Assembly (NCBI GenBank): GCA_019119635.1
Contig: DWWP01000024.1
Span: 1 to 57,523 of the forward strand
Length of the DNA stretch: 57,523 nt
Source: Candidatus Dietzia intestinipullorum
GTDB lineage: Bacteria; Actinomycetota; Actinomycetes; Mycobacteriales; Mycobacteriaceae
Direction of reading: 5' to 3'
The notes below the pieces were generated by a model. The model saw only the letters and a list, made by a program, of their open reading frames with translations, searched no databases and had not been told where the DNA came from. A program made the translations under genes and the position numbers. This document shows, one piece after another, positions 8,714 to 17,600 of the stretch (position 1 is its first letter; every line of letters begins with the position of its first letter).

Positions 8714-10435
8714 CTACCCGCGATCCTGCTGCTCCATGGCGGTGGCGTGCAGATCGGCGAATCGCTCGGCCTCGTCGTCGTCCCATCCTTCCCGCCCCGT
8801 CGCGGCGGCCCACCCGTCGAGGATCTGGGTGTCGTACAGGTGCCCGAAGCCCTGGGAGCCACCGACGGCGTTGCCGAGATCCGTGGTGACCTGGAAGAAC
8901 GTGAGTACGGGCATGTACATCATGCCGGGGTGTCGGCCCTTGCCCGGCGGCTCGGACAGCCACGCGGGACGGTTGAACAGCAGGTCCGAGTCCCACCAGA
9001 CCACGGGGTCGGTGGCGTGCTGCACGTAGAGGATGTGGGGAGGGATCCACGGGTCGCCCGGGCCGCCGGCCCCCCGCAACGTCGCGGGGTCCTCGGCGAA
9101 GCGCACGAGGAGGCCGTCGGCGTAGACGGGATCGGTGACGGTGCTGCCCGGGTCCCGGCGCTCGACCAGCGCCCGCCAGATCCGGTTGGAGTTGGGCGGG
9201 CCCACCCACAGCACGCCGTCCACGGTCTGCCGGATGTCCCGGATCCCGGAGAACGCCGCCTCGCCGGCCTGCGTGCTCAGGCTCTCGCCGTAGACGTAGA
9301 GGTCGGGCCGTGGCAGCTCCGGCGGGAGCGAGTCGCGCCATGCCACCACGGCGTCGATGAGGGCCTTGCCCGCCGCCTCCGCCTTCTCCCGGTCGGCGAG
9401 GAAGGAGATCCAGCTGGGCAGGAACGAGTACTGGGTGCCGACGATCGCGGTGTCGCCCGCGCCCATCAGCTCGATGGCCTGCGCGGCGTTGGGGTTGATC
9501 CACCCCGTCCCGGTGGTCGGCGCCACCACCACCTGCTCGCGCTCCCAGGCGCGCGTCCGGTCGAGCTCGTCCACCACCAACTGCGAGCGTTGCTCGTCGG
9601 TCTCCGCCGATTCGAGACCGGCGTAGGCGCGGATCGGTTCCTTCGCCCGGGCCCCCAGCAGTTCGGAGAGCTCCTCCCCGCCCAGGCCGCCGTCGACGAA
9701 GCGACGGCCCTGCATCCCCAGGTCGTCGAAGTCCACCAGGGAGCCGGGGCCGCCGGAGCGCTCGGCGTGGGACGGGCGGGCCACCCCGTCGACCGGCTCG
9801 CCGTTCTGCACACTGAAGATCAGGTTGGCGCCCTCGAAGAACAATCGCGGCACCACGCCCTCGGCGACGCCGATCAGGAGCGCGGCCACCACCACGACGC
9901 CGGCGATCTTGGACGTGTACTCCCCCAGCCCGAGTCGCCGTCGGGTGGCGCGTGCGATCAACCGGGTGCCGCGCCGGATCATGCGGCAGACGATGAGCAG
10001 ACCCAGGAAGACCGCGAGTGCGACCCACGGGATCCGCATATAGTCCGCCCACGTCGGCCGGGGCGCATGCACCAGGTCCGACACCTGGTCCTGCCACCGG
10101 ACGGCCGTCGCGGTGGCGGTGATGAGGTAGACCACCAGGATGTAGGGGGCGGCCATCCGCGACACGCGCAGGAGGCCGTCGCCGATCGAGGCCACCGTGC
10201 TGTTCAGCGCGATTCGGGGCGCGATGAAGCGTTTCCAGACCGTCCGCAGCAGGACGCCGATGCCGTATCCGAGCAGCATCGACACACCGGTGACGAGCCC
10301 CTGGTAGTACCAGGCGCGCGGGAGCAGCGACGGCATGAGCGAGACCCAGGCCGCCAGGGCGGCGACGACGAGTCCGGTGACCGACAGCAGCCAGCGCTCC
10401 CACCAGGTCTTCAGCGTGTCGAGTGCGGTGCTCAC
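8714..10435 (-). CDS. Membrane-anchored alpha/beta hydrolase (Abhydrolase_9 type)
   Basis: The first 200 residues of this 573-residue protein hold about five hydrophobic segments. The rest is a soluble hydrolase domain with the nucleophile elbow GESLST near residue 383 and conserved-looking blocks ending in DLGNAVGGSQGFGHLY. This matches the actinobacterial family of membrane alpha/beta hydrolases of unknown substrate. The GTG start overlaps the TGA of the upstream zinc-finger-like gene (GTGA), so the two are translationally coupled. The catalytic Ser is visible; Asp and His partners are not assigned. Confidence 0.85.
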   Translation of the reverse strand: MSTALDTLKTWWERWLLSVTGLVVAALAAWVSLMPSLLPRAWYYQGLVTGVSMLLGYGIGVLLRTVWKRFIAPRIALNSTVASIGDGLLRVSRMAAPYILVVYLITATATAVRWQDQVSDLVHAPRPTWADYMRIPWVALAVFLGLLIVCRMIRRGTRLIARATRRRLGLGEYTSKIAGVVVVAALLIGVAEGVVPRLFFEGANLIFSVQNGEPVDGVARPSHAERSGGPGSLVDFDDLGMQGRRFVDGGLGGEELSELLGARAKEPIRAYAGLESAETDEQRSQLVVDELDRTRAWEREQVVVAPTTGTGWINPNAAQAIELMGAGDTAIVGTQYSFLPSWISFLADREKAEAAGKALIDAVVAWRDSLPPELPRPDLYVYGESLSTQAGEAAFSGIRDIRQTVDGVLWVGPPNSNRIWRALVERRDPGSTVTDPVYADGLLVRFAEDPATLRGAGGPGDPWIPPHILYVQHATDPVVWWDSDLLFNRPAWLSEPPGKGRHPGMMYMPVLTFFQVTTDLGNAVGGSQGFGHLYDTQILDGWAAATGREGWDDDEAERFADLHATAMEQQDRG

Positions 10436-10848
10436 CGCAGTCGCTCGGCGCGTCGGGCGGCGGCCACCAGCTCGTCGGACATGCGCCGGAGCTCGGCGGT
10501 GTCCTCCTCCTCTGTGATCGCGATGTGGAGGTCTTCGCAGGCGCAGCGGAGCTGGAACATCCGGTCCATGAGGTCGGCGGACTCGGCTTCCGACAGCACC
10601 ACGGTGCCCTCCGGCAACTCCCGGGCGCGAAGGGACTGACGCTGCTCATAGGCGCGTTGCCGGCACGAGCGGCGACAGTAGCGGCGACGGCGCCCGCTGG
10701 AGCCCTCGTCGACGGGGCGACCGCACCACGCGCACGACGTCTCCCCCCGCCTGGGCGGGGTCGGAGGGGTCGAAGGGGCCGGGTCCACGAGGGTCAGGGT
10801 ACCCACCGCGACCGTGGTTGGCTCCCGGGCGTCGATTCGTGGGAACAT
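10432..10848 (-). CDS. Zinc-finger-like small protein
   Basis: The protein has CAWCGRPV, then a basic run RRRRYCRRSCRQRAYEQR, giving a C-x2-C...C-x3-C pattern like a treble-clef zinc site, followed by an acidic helical tail with LRCACEDLHIAITEEED. The ATG at 10848 is preferred because GGAGGG lies 8 nt upstream; GTG codons at 10806 and 10788 are alternatives. With the ATG, the gene start overlaps the rbpA promoter on the other strand. It is coupled by a 4-bp overlap to the hydrolase. No function is known to me; nucleic-acid binding is plausible from the basic cluster. Confidence 0.7.
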   Translation of the reverse strand: MFPRIDAREPTTVAVGTLTLVDPAPSTPPTPPRRGETSCAWCGRPVDEGSSGRRRRYCRRSCRQRAYEQRQSLRARELPEGTVVLSEAESADLMDRMFQLRCACEDLHIAITEEEDTAELRRMSDELVAAARRAERLR

Positions 10849-10870
10849 CCCCGGGCCCTCCGGCGTTATA
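10841..10870 (+). promoter_or_regulatory. SigH/SigR-type promoter of rbpA
   Basis: GGGAAC (10841-10846) and GTTATA (10865-10870) are separated by exactly 18 nt, matching the GGGAAY-N18-GTT consensus of SigR/SigH, the thiol-stress ECF sigma factors of actinobacteria. RbpA belongs to the SigR regulon in Streptomyces. The predicted transcript has a leader of about 25 nt containing AAGGAG. Confidence 0.7.
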
Positions 10871-10900
10871 CAGTCAGCACCCACGGCAGAAGGAGTTCGC

Positions 10901-11245
10901 ATGGCAGATCGAGTCCTCAGGGGCAGCCGCCTCGGTGCGGTGAGCTACGAGACCGACCGGGACACCGACCTCGCACCCCGGCGGCTGGCCAAGTACCAGA
11001 CGGCCAGCGGGGACGTCTACGAGGTGCCGTTCGCTGACGACGCCGAGATCCCCGGCACCTGGATGTGCAAGAACGGCCAGGAGGGTCAGCTCATCGACGG
11101 ACCGGCGACCGAGACCAAGAAGGTCAAGCCGCCGCGTACCCACTGGGACATGCTGCTCGAGCGTCGCTCGCTCGAGGATCTGGACGAGTTGCTCAAGGAG
11201 CGGATGGACCTGCTCAAGAAGCGCCGGCGCGCCGGCGCACGCTGA
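10901..11245 (+). CDS. rbpA: RNA polymerase-binding protein RbpA
   Basis: The 114-residue protein matches RbpA, the actinobacterial transcription activator that binds the principal sigma factor and RNA polymerase and stabilises open complexes. Visible hallmarks are N-terminal MADRVLRGSRLGAVSYE, a central core with a single Cys at MCKNGQEG, and the C-terminal sigma-interaction domain beginning at PPRTHWDMLLERRS and ending in a lysine/arginine tail. ATG 10901 is chosen for its AAGGAG and for homology. A SigH-type promoter lies directly upstream and a terminator hairpin follows. Confidence 0.95.
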   Translation: MADRVLRGSRLGAVSYETDRDTDLAPRRLAKYQTASGDVYEVPFADDAEIPGTWMCKNGQEGQLIDGPATETKKVKPPRTHWDMLLERRSLEDLDELLKERMDLLKKRRRAGAR

Positions 11246-11267
11246 GCCCCCACACAACGACACGACC

Positions 11268-11294
11268 ACGCCTCGGCCCACAGGGCCGGGGCGT
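11268..11294 (+). terminator. Terminator hairpin after rbpA
   Basis: A 12-bp stem (one T-G wobble), 11268-11279 with 11283-11294, closes a 3-nt loop 23 nt after the rbpA stop. The sequence TTCTCGT follows. It also faces the 3' end of ppm on minus and may serve both directions. Confidence 0.65.
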
Positions 11295-11332
11295 TCTCGT
11301 GTGTGCGGCCCCGCTCGGGTCGGGGCGCCCGG

Positions 11333-12112
11333 TCAGCGGCCGATCAGAGAGCGCAGGCGGCGCCGGCGCCCCTCCCAACCCCACCTGGCCACGTTGACCG
11401 CGGCCTCCCGGAAGATCGACTCGCTCATCTTGGACTGCCCGACGGTGCGTTCGGTGAACGTGATGGGCACCTCCCGGACCGTGCGTCCGTTGCCGAGCAT
11501 CCGCCACGTCATGTCGATCTGGAAGCAGTAGCCCTTGGACTCGATCGCATCCAGATCCATCTCGCGCAGTGCGTCGGCACGGTAGGCCCGGTAGCCGGCG
11601 GTGATGTCCTTGATGTCCACCCCCAGCATGATCCGTGAGTAGACGTTGCCGCCCCGGGAGATGACGTGTCGTTGCCACGGCCAGTTGACCACGCTGCCGC
11701 CGGGAACATAGCGCGAGCCGATCACCAGGTCGGCCCCGGCGTCGATCGCGTCGAGCATCGCCGGCAGGCGCTCGGGCGGGTGGCTGCCGTCGGCGTCCAT
11801 CTCCACGAGGACCGCGTACCCGCGGTCGAGCCCCCACCGGAACCCGGCGATGTAGGCGGCCCCCAGACCTTCCTTGCCCGCGCGGTGCAGGACACTGATC
11901 CGACCGCGGGGGTCCTCGGCCGCGAGGCGATCGGCGACCTCGCCGGTCCCGTCGGGACTGTTGTCGTCCGCCACGAGTACGGACACGTCCGGGGCGGCGG
12001 CGAGCAGCCGTTCCACCACCGCGGGGAGGTTCTCCCGCTCGTCGTAGGTCGGGATGATCACCAGCGTCCGGCCGGACGGAGTGCCGTCACCGGGCACGTT
12101 CGGGTCGGTCAC
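11333..12112 (-). CDS. ppm1: Polyprenol monophosphomannose synthase (Ppm1/Dpm1)
   Basis: The GT2 glycosyltransferase of 259 residues transfers mannose from GDP-mannose to polyprenyl phosphate, the donor for lipomannan, lipoarabinomannan and protein mannosylation. Seen are [15 protein letters not shown] near residue 15, [14 protein letters not shown], the DXD-like [11 protein letters not shown], and the C-terminal Dpm1 region [20 protein letters not shown]. No C-terminal membrane segments are present. GTG at 12112 starts directly after the lnt stop, with GAGGAG upstream. In M. tuberculosis this domain is fused to Lnt in one protein; here the two are separate neighbours, as in Corynebacterium. 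Confidence 0.93.
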   Translation of the reverse strand: MTDPNVPGDGTPSGRTLVIIPTYDERENLPAVVERLLAAAPDVSVLVADDNSPDGTGEVADRLAAEDPRGRISVLHRAGKEGLGAAYIAGFRWGLDRGYAVLVEMDADGSHPPERLPAMLDAIDAGADLVIGSRYVPGGSVVNWPWQRHVISRGGNVYSRIMLGVDIKDITAGYRAYRADALREMDLDAIESKGYCFQIDMTWRMLGNGRTVREVPITFTERTVGQSKMSESIFREAAVNVARWGWEGRRRRLRSLIGR

Positions 12113-13708
12113 TTACATCTCCTCGTGGTCGTTCCCGGGTCGCGCCCGGCTGCGGATCAGTGCCCATGCCAGCGTCGTGAACCCGATGAGACAGGTCAGG
12201 AACTGCGGCATGCCGCCGAGCCGGGTTGCCATCGTACCGGCCCCCGCGGCGTCCACCGTGGTCGTCAACACCGCGGGTTCGAAGATCCCGGTCTCCTGCT
12301 GCACGTGTCCGTCCGGGGCGATGACAGCGCTCACCCCGCTGGTCGCCGAGATGAGGACGGGGATCCGGTGCTCCACGGCCCGCACCCGGGACATGGCCAG
12401 CTGCTGGTACGTCATCGGTGACCGGCCGAATGTGGCGTTGTTGGTGGGGACCGCGAGGATCTGCGCGCCGTGGCTCACGGGCTCGCGCGCGGCGGCGTCG
12501 AAGGCGATCTCGAAGCAGATGGCCACACCGACCCCCACGCCGGCGGCGTCGACCAGGCCGTTGCCGTCCCCGGGGACGAAATGCCCCGCCGTCCGGGCGA
12601 CAGGGAACAGCGCCTCCAATGGTTCGCGCAGCGGCAACCATTCGCCGAAGGGCTGGATGTAGCGCTTGTCGTGGCGGTCGACCACCGGGTCATCGGCCGC
12701 ACCGTCCCACACGAGGTACGAGTTGGTCGCCTCGCGCCCTTCGCCGGTGGGCAGGACGGTCCCCACGAGGATCGGGGCCCCGACCCGCCGCGACAGCTCG
12801 GAGATCTGCACTCCGGCACGCCGGTCGTGCAGGGGTGAGATGTCGGACGCGTTCTCAGGCCACAGCACCAGATCGGGGCGGTCGCGTTCCCCCTCGTCGA
12901 TCGAGTCCGCGAGGTCCGCGGTCACCGACAGGTGGTTGTCGAGGACCGCGCGGCGCTGCGCGTTGTAGTCCAGTCCGAGGCGCGGGACGTTCCCCTGGAC
13001 CACCGCCACGTCGACGGGGTCGCCCGCGTCGCCGTCGGCCGGCGCCGCCGCGGGCTCGATGCCGGCGGCGGCGACCAGGCCGGCCGTCACGACCGGCACC
13101 GCGAGCAGCGCCGCCACGCCGCGGACGGGGCGGTCGCGCCGGGAGAGGAGCAGCCCGGCGACCGCGAGGGCCGCGCCGGCCGCGGCGACGGCGAACCCGA
13201 GCAGCGGTGTCCCCCCGAGCGAGGCCAGCGGGAGCAGCGGTCCGTCGGCCTGACCGAAGGCGAGCCGGCCCCACGGGAATCCGCCCCACGGCCACGAGGA
13301 TCGGATCCACTCCCAGGCCGACCACCACCCGGCCACACCGGCCACCGCGCCGAGCGCGCGGGGGCCGGTCCGCGACCCGGGGGCCACGCCCCACGCCAGG
13401 ATCACCACCGCCCCGGCGCCGAAGGCCGCCACGTACAACGCCTCGACCACGGCGAGGCCCCACGCGGCGTAGGCGCCGACGTACAGGCCGACCCACGGCA
13501 CCAGGATGAGGAAGAACACCAGGCCCGCGACGAACCCGAGGAGAGCGCCCGTGCGGGCCCGCAGTGGTCGGCGCAGAGGAGACAGGACGACGACGAGAAG
13601 TGCGATCCCCAGCAGTGAGGCCCACCACAGGCCCACAGGGGGGAACGAGACCGCCAGCAGCGCGCCCGCGCCGGCGGCGCCAGCCAACCGCGTCAGCAGG
13701 CCTCTCAC
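12113..13708 (-). CDS. lnt: Apolipoprotein N-acyltransferase
   Basis: The 531-residue protein has an N-terminal membrane domain of several hydrophobic segments and a C-terminal nitrilase domain, the Lnt layout. Nitrilase landmarks are a catalytic Glu in PFGEWLPLRE, Lys in HDKRYIQPFGE and Cys in VGVAICFEIAFD. It acylates the N-terminal Cys of lipoproteins at the membrane. The GTG start overlaps the stop of the amidohydrolase-like gene by 4 bp, and the stop abuts ppm1, so the three form an operon. The separate Lnt/Ppm pair is known to interact in Corynebacterium. Confidence 0.93.
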   Translation of the reverse strand: MRGLLTRLAGAAGAGALLAVSFPPVGLWWASLLGIALLVVVLSPLRRPLRARTGALLGFVAGLVFFLILVPWVGLYVGAYAAWGLAVVEALYVAAFGAGAVVILAWGVAPGSRTGPRALGAVAGVAGWWSAWEWIRSSWPWGGFPWGRLAFGQADGPLLPLASLGGTPLLGFAVAAAGAALAVAGLLLSRRDRPVRGVAALLAVPVVTAGLVAAAGIEPAAAPADGDAGDPVDVAVVQGNVPRLGLDYNAQRRAVLDNHLSVTADLADSIDEGERDRPDLVLWPENASDISPLHDRRAGVQISELSRRVGAPILVGTVLPTGEGREATNSYLVWDGAADDPVVDRHDKRYIQPFGEWLPLREPLEALFPVARTAGHFVPGDGNGLVDAAGVGVGVAICFEIAFDAAAREPVSHGAQILAVPTNNATFGRSPMTYQQLAMSRVRAVEHRIPVLISATSGVSAVIAPDGHVQQETGIFEPAVLTTTVDAAGAGTMATRLGGMPQFLTCLIGFTTLAWALIRSRARPGNDHEEM

Positions 13709-14601
13709 GCGGTGTGCGCCCGCGGGTGCCCGTCGACCACCAGGCCCCGTAGCCCGGGGGGCGGGCCCGAGAGGTCCGGCATCGGCGGAACCCCGGAGCG
13801 CGGGTCGGTGGACCAGCGCTGGACCGCGTCGTCGGCCGCGACCATGACCAACTCGCCCGTGCGCCACCGGGCGTACGTCGCGGGCGCTCCGGGGGAGAGT
13901 GTGCCCGCGGCGCCGTCGCGGGCACCGGCGGCCCGCCGTGCTCCCCGGGTGGCGGAGGTGAAGGCCGCGCGCGGCGACAGCCCCCTCCCGCCGTCGATAT
14001 CGGTGACCGCGCGCACCGCCTCCCAGGGGCGCACCTCGGCACCGAGTCGGGACGAGGTCGCCAGCGTGATCCCGGCCGCCGCCAACCGGACCAGGTCCGT
14101 CCCGGTGAGGTCGTCGACGAGCGGGCGCAGTACCAGGGCTGCGCCGACGGCCGCCAGCGCGGCGAGCACGTCGTCCGGGAGATCGGCGGTCCCGATCAGC
14201 GTCGGCGTGCAGCGGGCCACCGCGGGACCGCCGAGCTCGTCGGCGAGCCGGGAGAGCTCGGTGGCGAGCGCCGCCGGGTCCTCGCCCTCGTCGACCACCA
14301 CCCGTTCTCCCCTCGCGACGCGTGCGGCCACCGCGTCGAGGCCGTGCGGGGCGGGCAGGCCCGCGGGGACGACGCCGCGGGCCGCCGCGTGACCGGCGTC
14401 CAGCCCGCCGGCGAGGCACTCGGCAAAGGCGGGGGCCACCCAGTCCCCGTCCAGGTCGGTGTGTGCGGCATCGGGGAACAGGGTCGGGGCCGGGGCGTCC
14501 GACCCGACCCACACGACGATCCCGTCCTCGTGGGCGAGGGCGGTGGCGTCGCGCGACGCCGGGCTGAGGACGCGGCCTCCGGTCGCGAGGGATGCGGTCA
14601 T
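13705..14601 (-). CDS. Amidohydrolase-like protein lacking the metal-binding HxH
   Basis: The 298-residue protein has the layout of imidazolonepropionase-like amidohydrolases: an N-terminal beta-sandwich piece (GGRVLSPASRDATALAHED), a barrel, and a C-terminal beta-sandwich return (LSPGAPATYARWRTGELV). At the place where these enzymes carry HxH after strand 1 the sequence is WVAPAFAECLAGG, and other His ligands are not apparent, so metal-dependent hydrolysis is doubtful. ATG 14601 begins MTASLATGG. It is translationally coupled to lnt. The function is unknown; it may be a degenerate or regulatory family member. Confidence 0.65.
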   Translation of the reverse strand: MTASLATGGRVLSPASRDATALAHEDGIVVWVGSDAPAPTLFPDAAHTDLDGDWVAPAFAECLAGGLDAGHAAARGVVPAGLPAPHGLDAVAARVARGERVVVDEGEDPAALATELSRLADELGGPAVARCTPTLIGTADLPDDVLAALAAVGAALVLRPLVDDLTGTDLVRLAAAGITLATSSRLGAEVRPWEAVRAVTDIDGGRGLSPRAAFTSATRGARRAAGARDGAAGTLSPGAPATYARWRTGELVMVAADDAVQRWSTDPRSGVPPMPDLSGPPPGLRGLVVDGHPRAHTA

Positions 14602-14636
14602 GCCCACGAGTATCCCTGAGCGCTCCCCCGCCCCGG

Positions 14637-17600
14637 CTACCTGTCCTCCAACTCCCCCTCGGCCTCGAGGAAGGCCGCGCGCAGTCCGTCCAGGGTGGCG
14701 GGGTCGGGCGACTCCCACAGACCGCGGTCGGCGGCCTCGAGGAGCCGCTCGCTCATGCCGTGCAGTGCCCACGGATTGGACTCGTCGAGGAACGCGCGGT
14801 TGTCGGGATCGAGGACGTAGGACTGCGAGACCTGCTCGTACATCCAGTCATCCACCACGCCCGTGGTGGCGTCCCAGCCGAAGAGGTAGTCGACCGTCGC
14901 GGCCATCTCGAACGCGCCCTTGTAGCCGTGCCGGCGCATGGCGTCGATCCACCGCGGATTGACCACGCGGGCGCGGACGATCCGGCCGGTCTCCTCGGTG
15001 AGCGTCCGGGTGCGGATCCGGTCGGGGGCGGTGGAGTCGCCGACGTACGCCCTCGGGTCCTCGCCGGTGAGCGCGCGGACCGTGGCCACCATCCCGCCGT
15101 GGTACTGGTAATAGTCGTCCGAGTCGAGCACGTCGTGTTCGACCGAGTCGATGTTCTTGGCCGCCACCTCGATCCGGCGGTAGGCGCGGCGCATGTCGTC
15201 CCCGGCGGGGACCCCGTCCAGCCCCCGGCCGTAGGCGTATCCGCCCCACTCGGTGTAGACGGCGGCCAGATCGGCGTCGTCGCGCCACGAGCCCGAGTCG
15301 ACCAGCTGCAGCAGTCCGGCCCCGTACGTCCCCGGTTTGGAGCCGAACACCCGGGCGGAGGCGCCCCAGCGCTCGGCCCCGTCGGCCACGTCCTGCTCGA
15401 CGTGGGCCCGGACGAAGTTCTGCTCGGCCGGCTCGTCGAGTCCGGCGACCAGCTGCACCGCGTCATCGAGCAGGCCGAGGACGTGGGGGAAGGCGTCGCG
15501 GAAGAAGCCCGAGATGCGGACGGTCACGTCGATCCGTGGGCGGCCGAGCTCGGCGAGGTCGACGGGCCGCAGGTCCACGATGCGGCGGCTCGCGTCGTCC
15601 CAGACCGGACGGACGCCGAGCAGGGCGAACACCTCGGCGATGTCGTCACCGGAGGTCCGCATTGCCGAGGTGCCCCAGACCGACAGGCCCACCGAGCGCG
15701 GGTACTCGCCGGTCTCGTCGAGGTGGCGTCGTAGGAGGGACTCCGCCATGTCCTGCCCGGTCTCCCAGGCCAGCTGGGTGGGCAACGCCCGCGGGTCGAC
15801 GGAGTAGAAGTTCCGGCCCGTGGGCAGGACGTTGACCAGACCGCGCAGGGGCGATCCCGAGGGCCCGGCCGGCACGTATCCGCCCCGCAGGGCGTGCAGG
15901 GTGCGCGGGACCTCCTCGCTCGTGGCCAACAGACGCGGGACCACCTCGCGGCAGGCGAAGTCCGCGATGAGCCGGACCGTGGCGCGATCGGCGGTGTCCG
16001 GGAGCAGCGCGCCGGCGACCGCGTCATCGACGGATCCGGGGTCCCAGTCGGCCTCGGCGAGGCGGCCCACGAGGCCGCGTGCGAGCGTCTCGGCGGCGTC
16101 GACCTCCGCCCGGAGGCCGTCGGACTCGTCGAGCCCGAGGGCCTCGCGCAGCCCGGGGACGGTCCGCTCGCCGCCCCACAGCTGGCGGGCGCGGAGCATG
16201 GCGGTGACCAGGTCGACCAGGTGCTCGCCCTCGGGGGCCCGGGAGAGCACGTGCAGACCGTCGCGGATCTGCACGTCCTTGATCTCGCAGAGCCAGCCGT
16301 CGACGTGCATCAGCTGGTCGTCGAAGGTCTCCTCGTCGGGGCGCTCCTCCCACCCCAGTTCGCGGTCCATACGGGCCGCGCTGATCAGCGTCCAGATCTG
16401 CTGCCGCAGCGCGGGCAGCTTGGCCGGGTCCATGGACGAGACGTTCTGGTGCTCGTCGAGCAGTTGCTCGAGGCGGGCGATGTCCCCGTAGGATTCGGCG
16501 CGCGCCATCGGGGGCACGAGGTGGTCCACGAGCACGGCGTGGGCGCGGCGCTTGGCCTGCGTCCCCTCCCCCGGGTCGTTGACGAGGAACGGGTAGACCA
16601 TCGGCAGGTCCCCGATCGCGGCGTCGGGCCCGCATGCGGCAGACAGGCCCACGTTGTTGCCCGGGAGCCACTCCATGTTGCCGTGCTTGCCCACGTGGCA
16701 GATCGCGTGGGCGCCGAAGCCGCCCTGCGAGCGGGGCTCACGAAGCCACCGGTAGGCGGCCAGATAGTGGTGGCTGGGCGCCAGGTCCGGGTCGTGGTAG
16801 ATGGCCACCGGGTTGTCACCGAAGCCGCGCGGGGGCTGGACCATGACCAGGACGTTGCCGAAGCGCAGGGCGGCCACGCAGATCTCGCCCTCGGGATCGC
16901 GCGCGAGGGCCTCGGGGGCGCGGTCCACATAGAGTTCGCCCGGCGCGGGGCCCCACGTCTCCTCGACGGCGTCCCGCAGCGCCGGGTCCAGGTCTCGCGA
17001 CCAGCGGCGCCACGTGGCGGCCGGGATCCGGTGCGGGTTGGCGGCCATCTGGGCCTCGGTGAGCCAGTCCGGATCCTGCCCGCCGGCGGCGATGAGGGCG
17101 TGGATGAGGTCGTCCGGGTGGTCGGTGTCGAGGCCGGGTACCTGCTCGGCGCCGAGGTCGTACCCGTCGTCGCGCATCCCGCGCAGGATCTCCACCACCG
17201 ACGCGGAGGTGTCCAGCCCGACGGCGTTGCCGATGCGGGCGTGCTTGGTGGGATACGCGGACAGCATCACGCAGACCCTCTTGTCGCGGGCCGGTGTGTG
17301 TCGCAGGCGGGCGTGCCGAACCGCGATGGAGGCGACCCGCGCACACCGCTCAGCATCCGGCACGTACCGCGCCAGCCCGTCGGAGTCGAAGTGCTTGAAG
17401 GAGAACGGGACCGTGATGACGCGGCCGTCGAACTCGGGGACCGCGACCTGCGTGGCCACGTCCAACGGGAGCATCCCCTCGTCGGACTCCTCCCAGGCCT
17501 CGCGGTCGAAGGTCAGGCACAGGCCCTGCAGGATCGGGATGTCGAGCTCCGCCAGGTGGCCGACGTTCCACGAGTCGTCGTCGCCTCCCGCGGACGCTGT

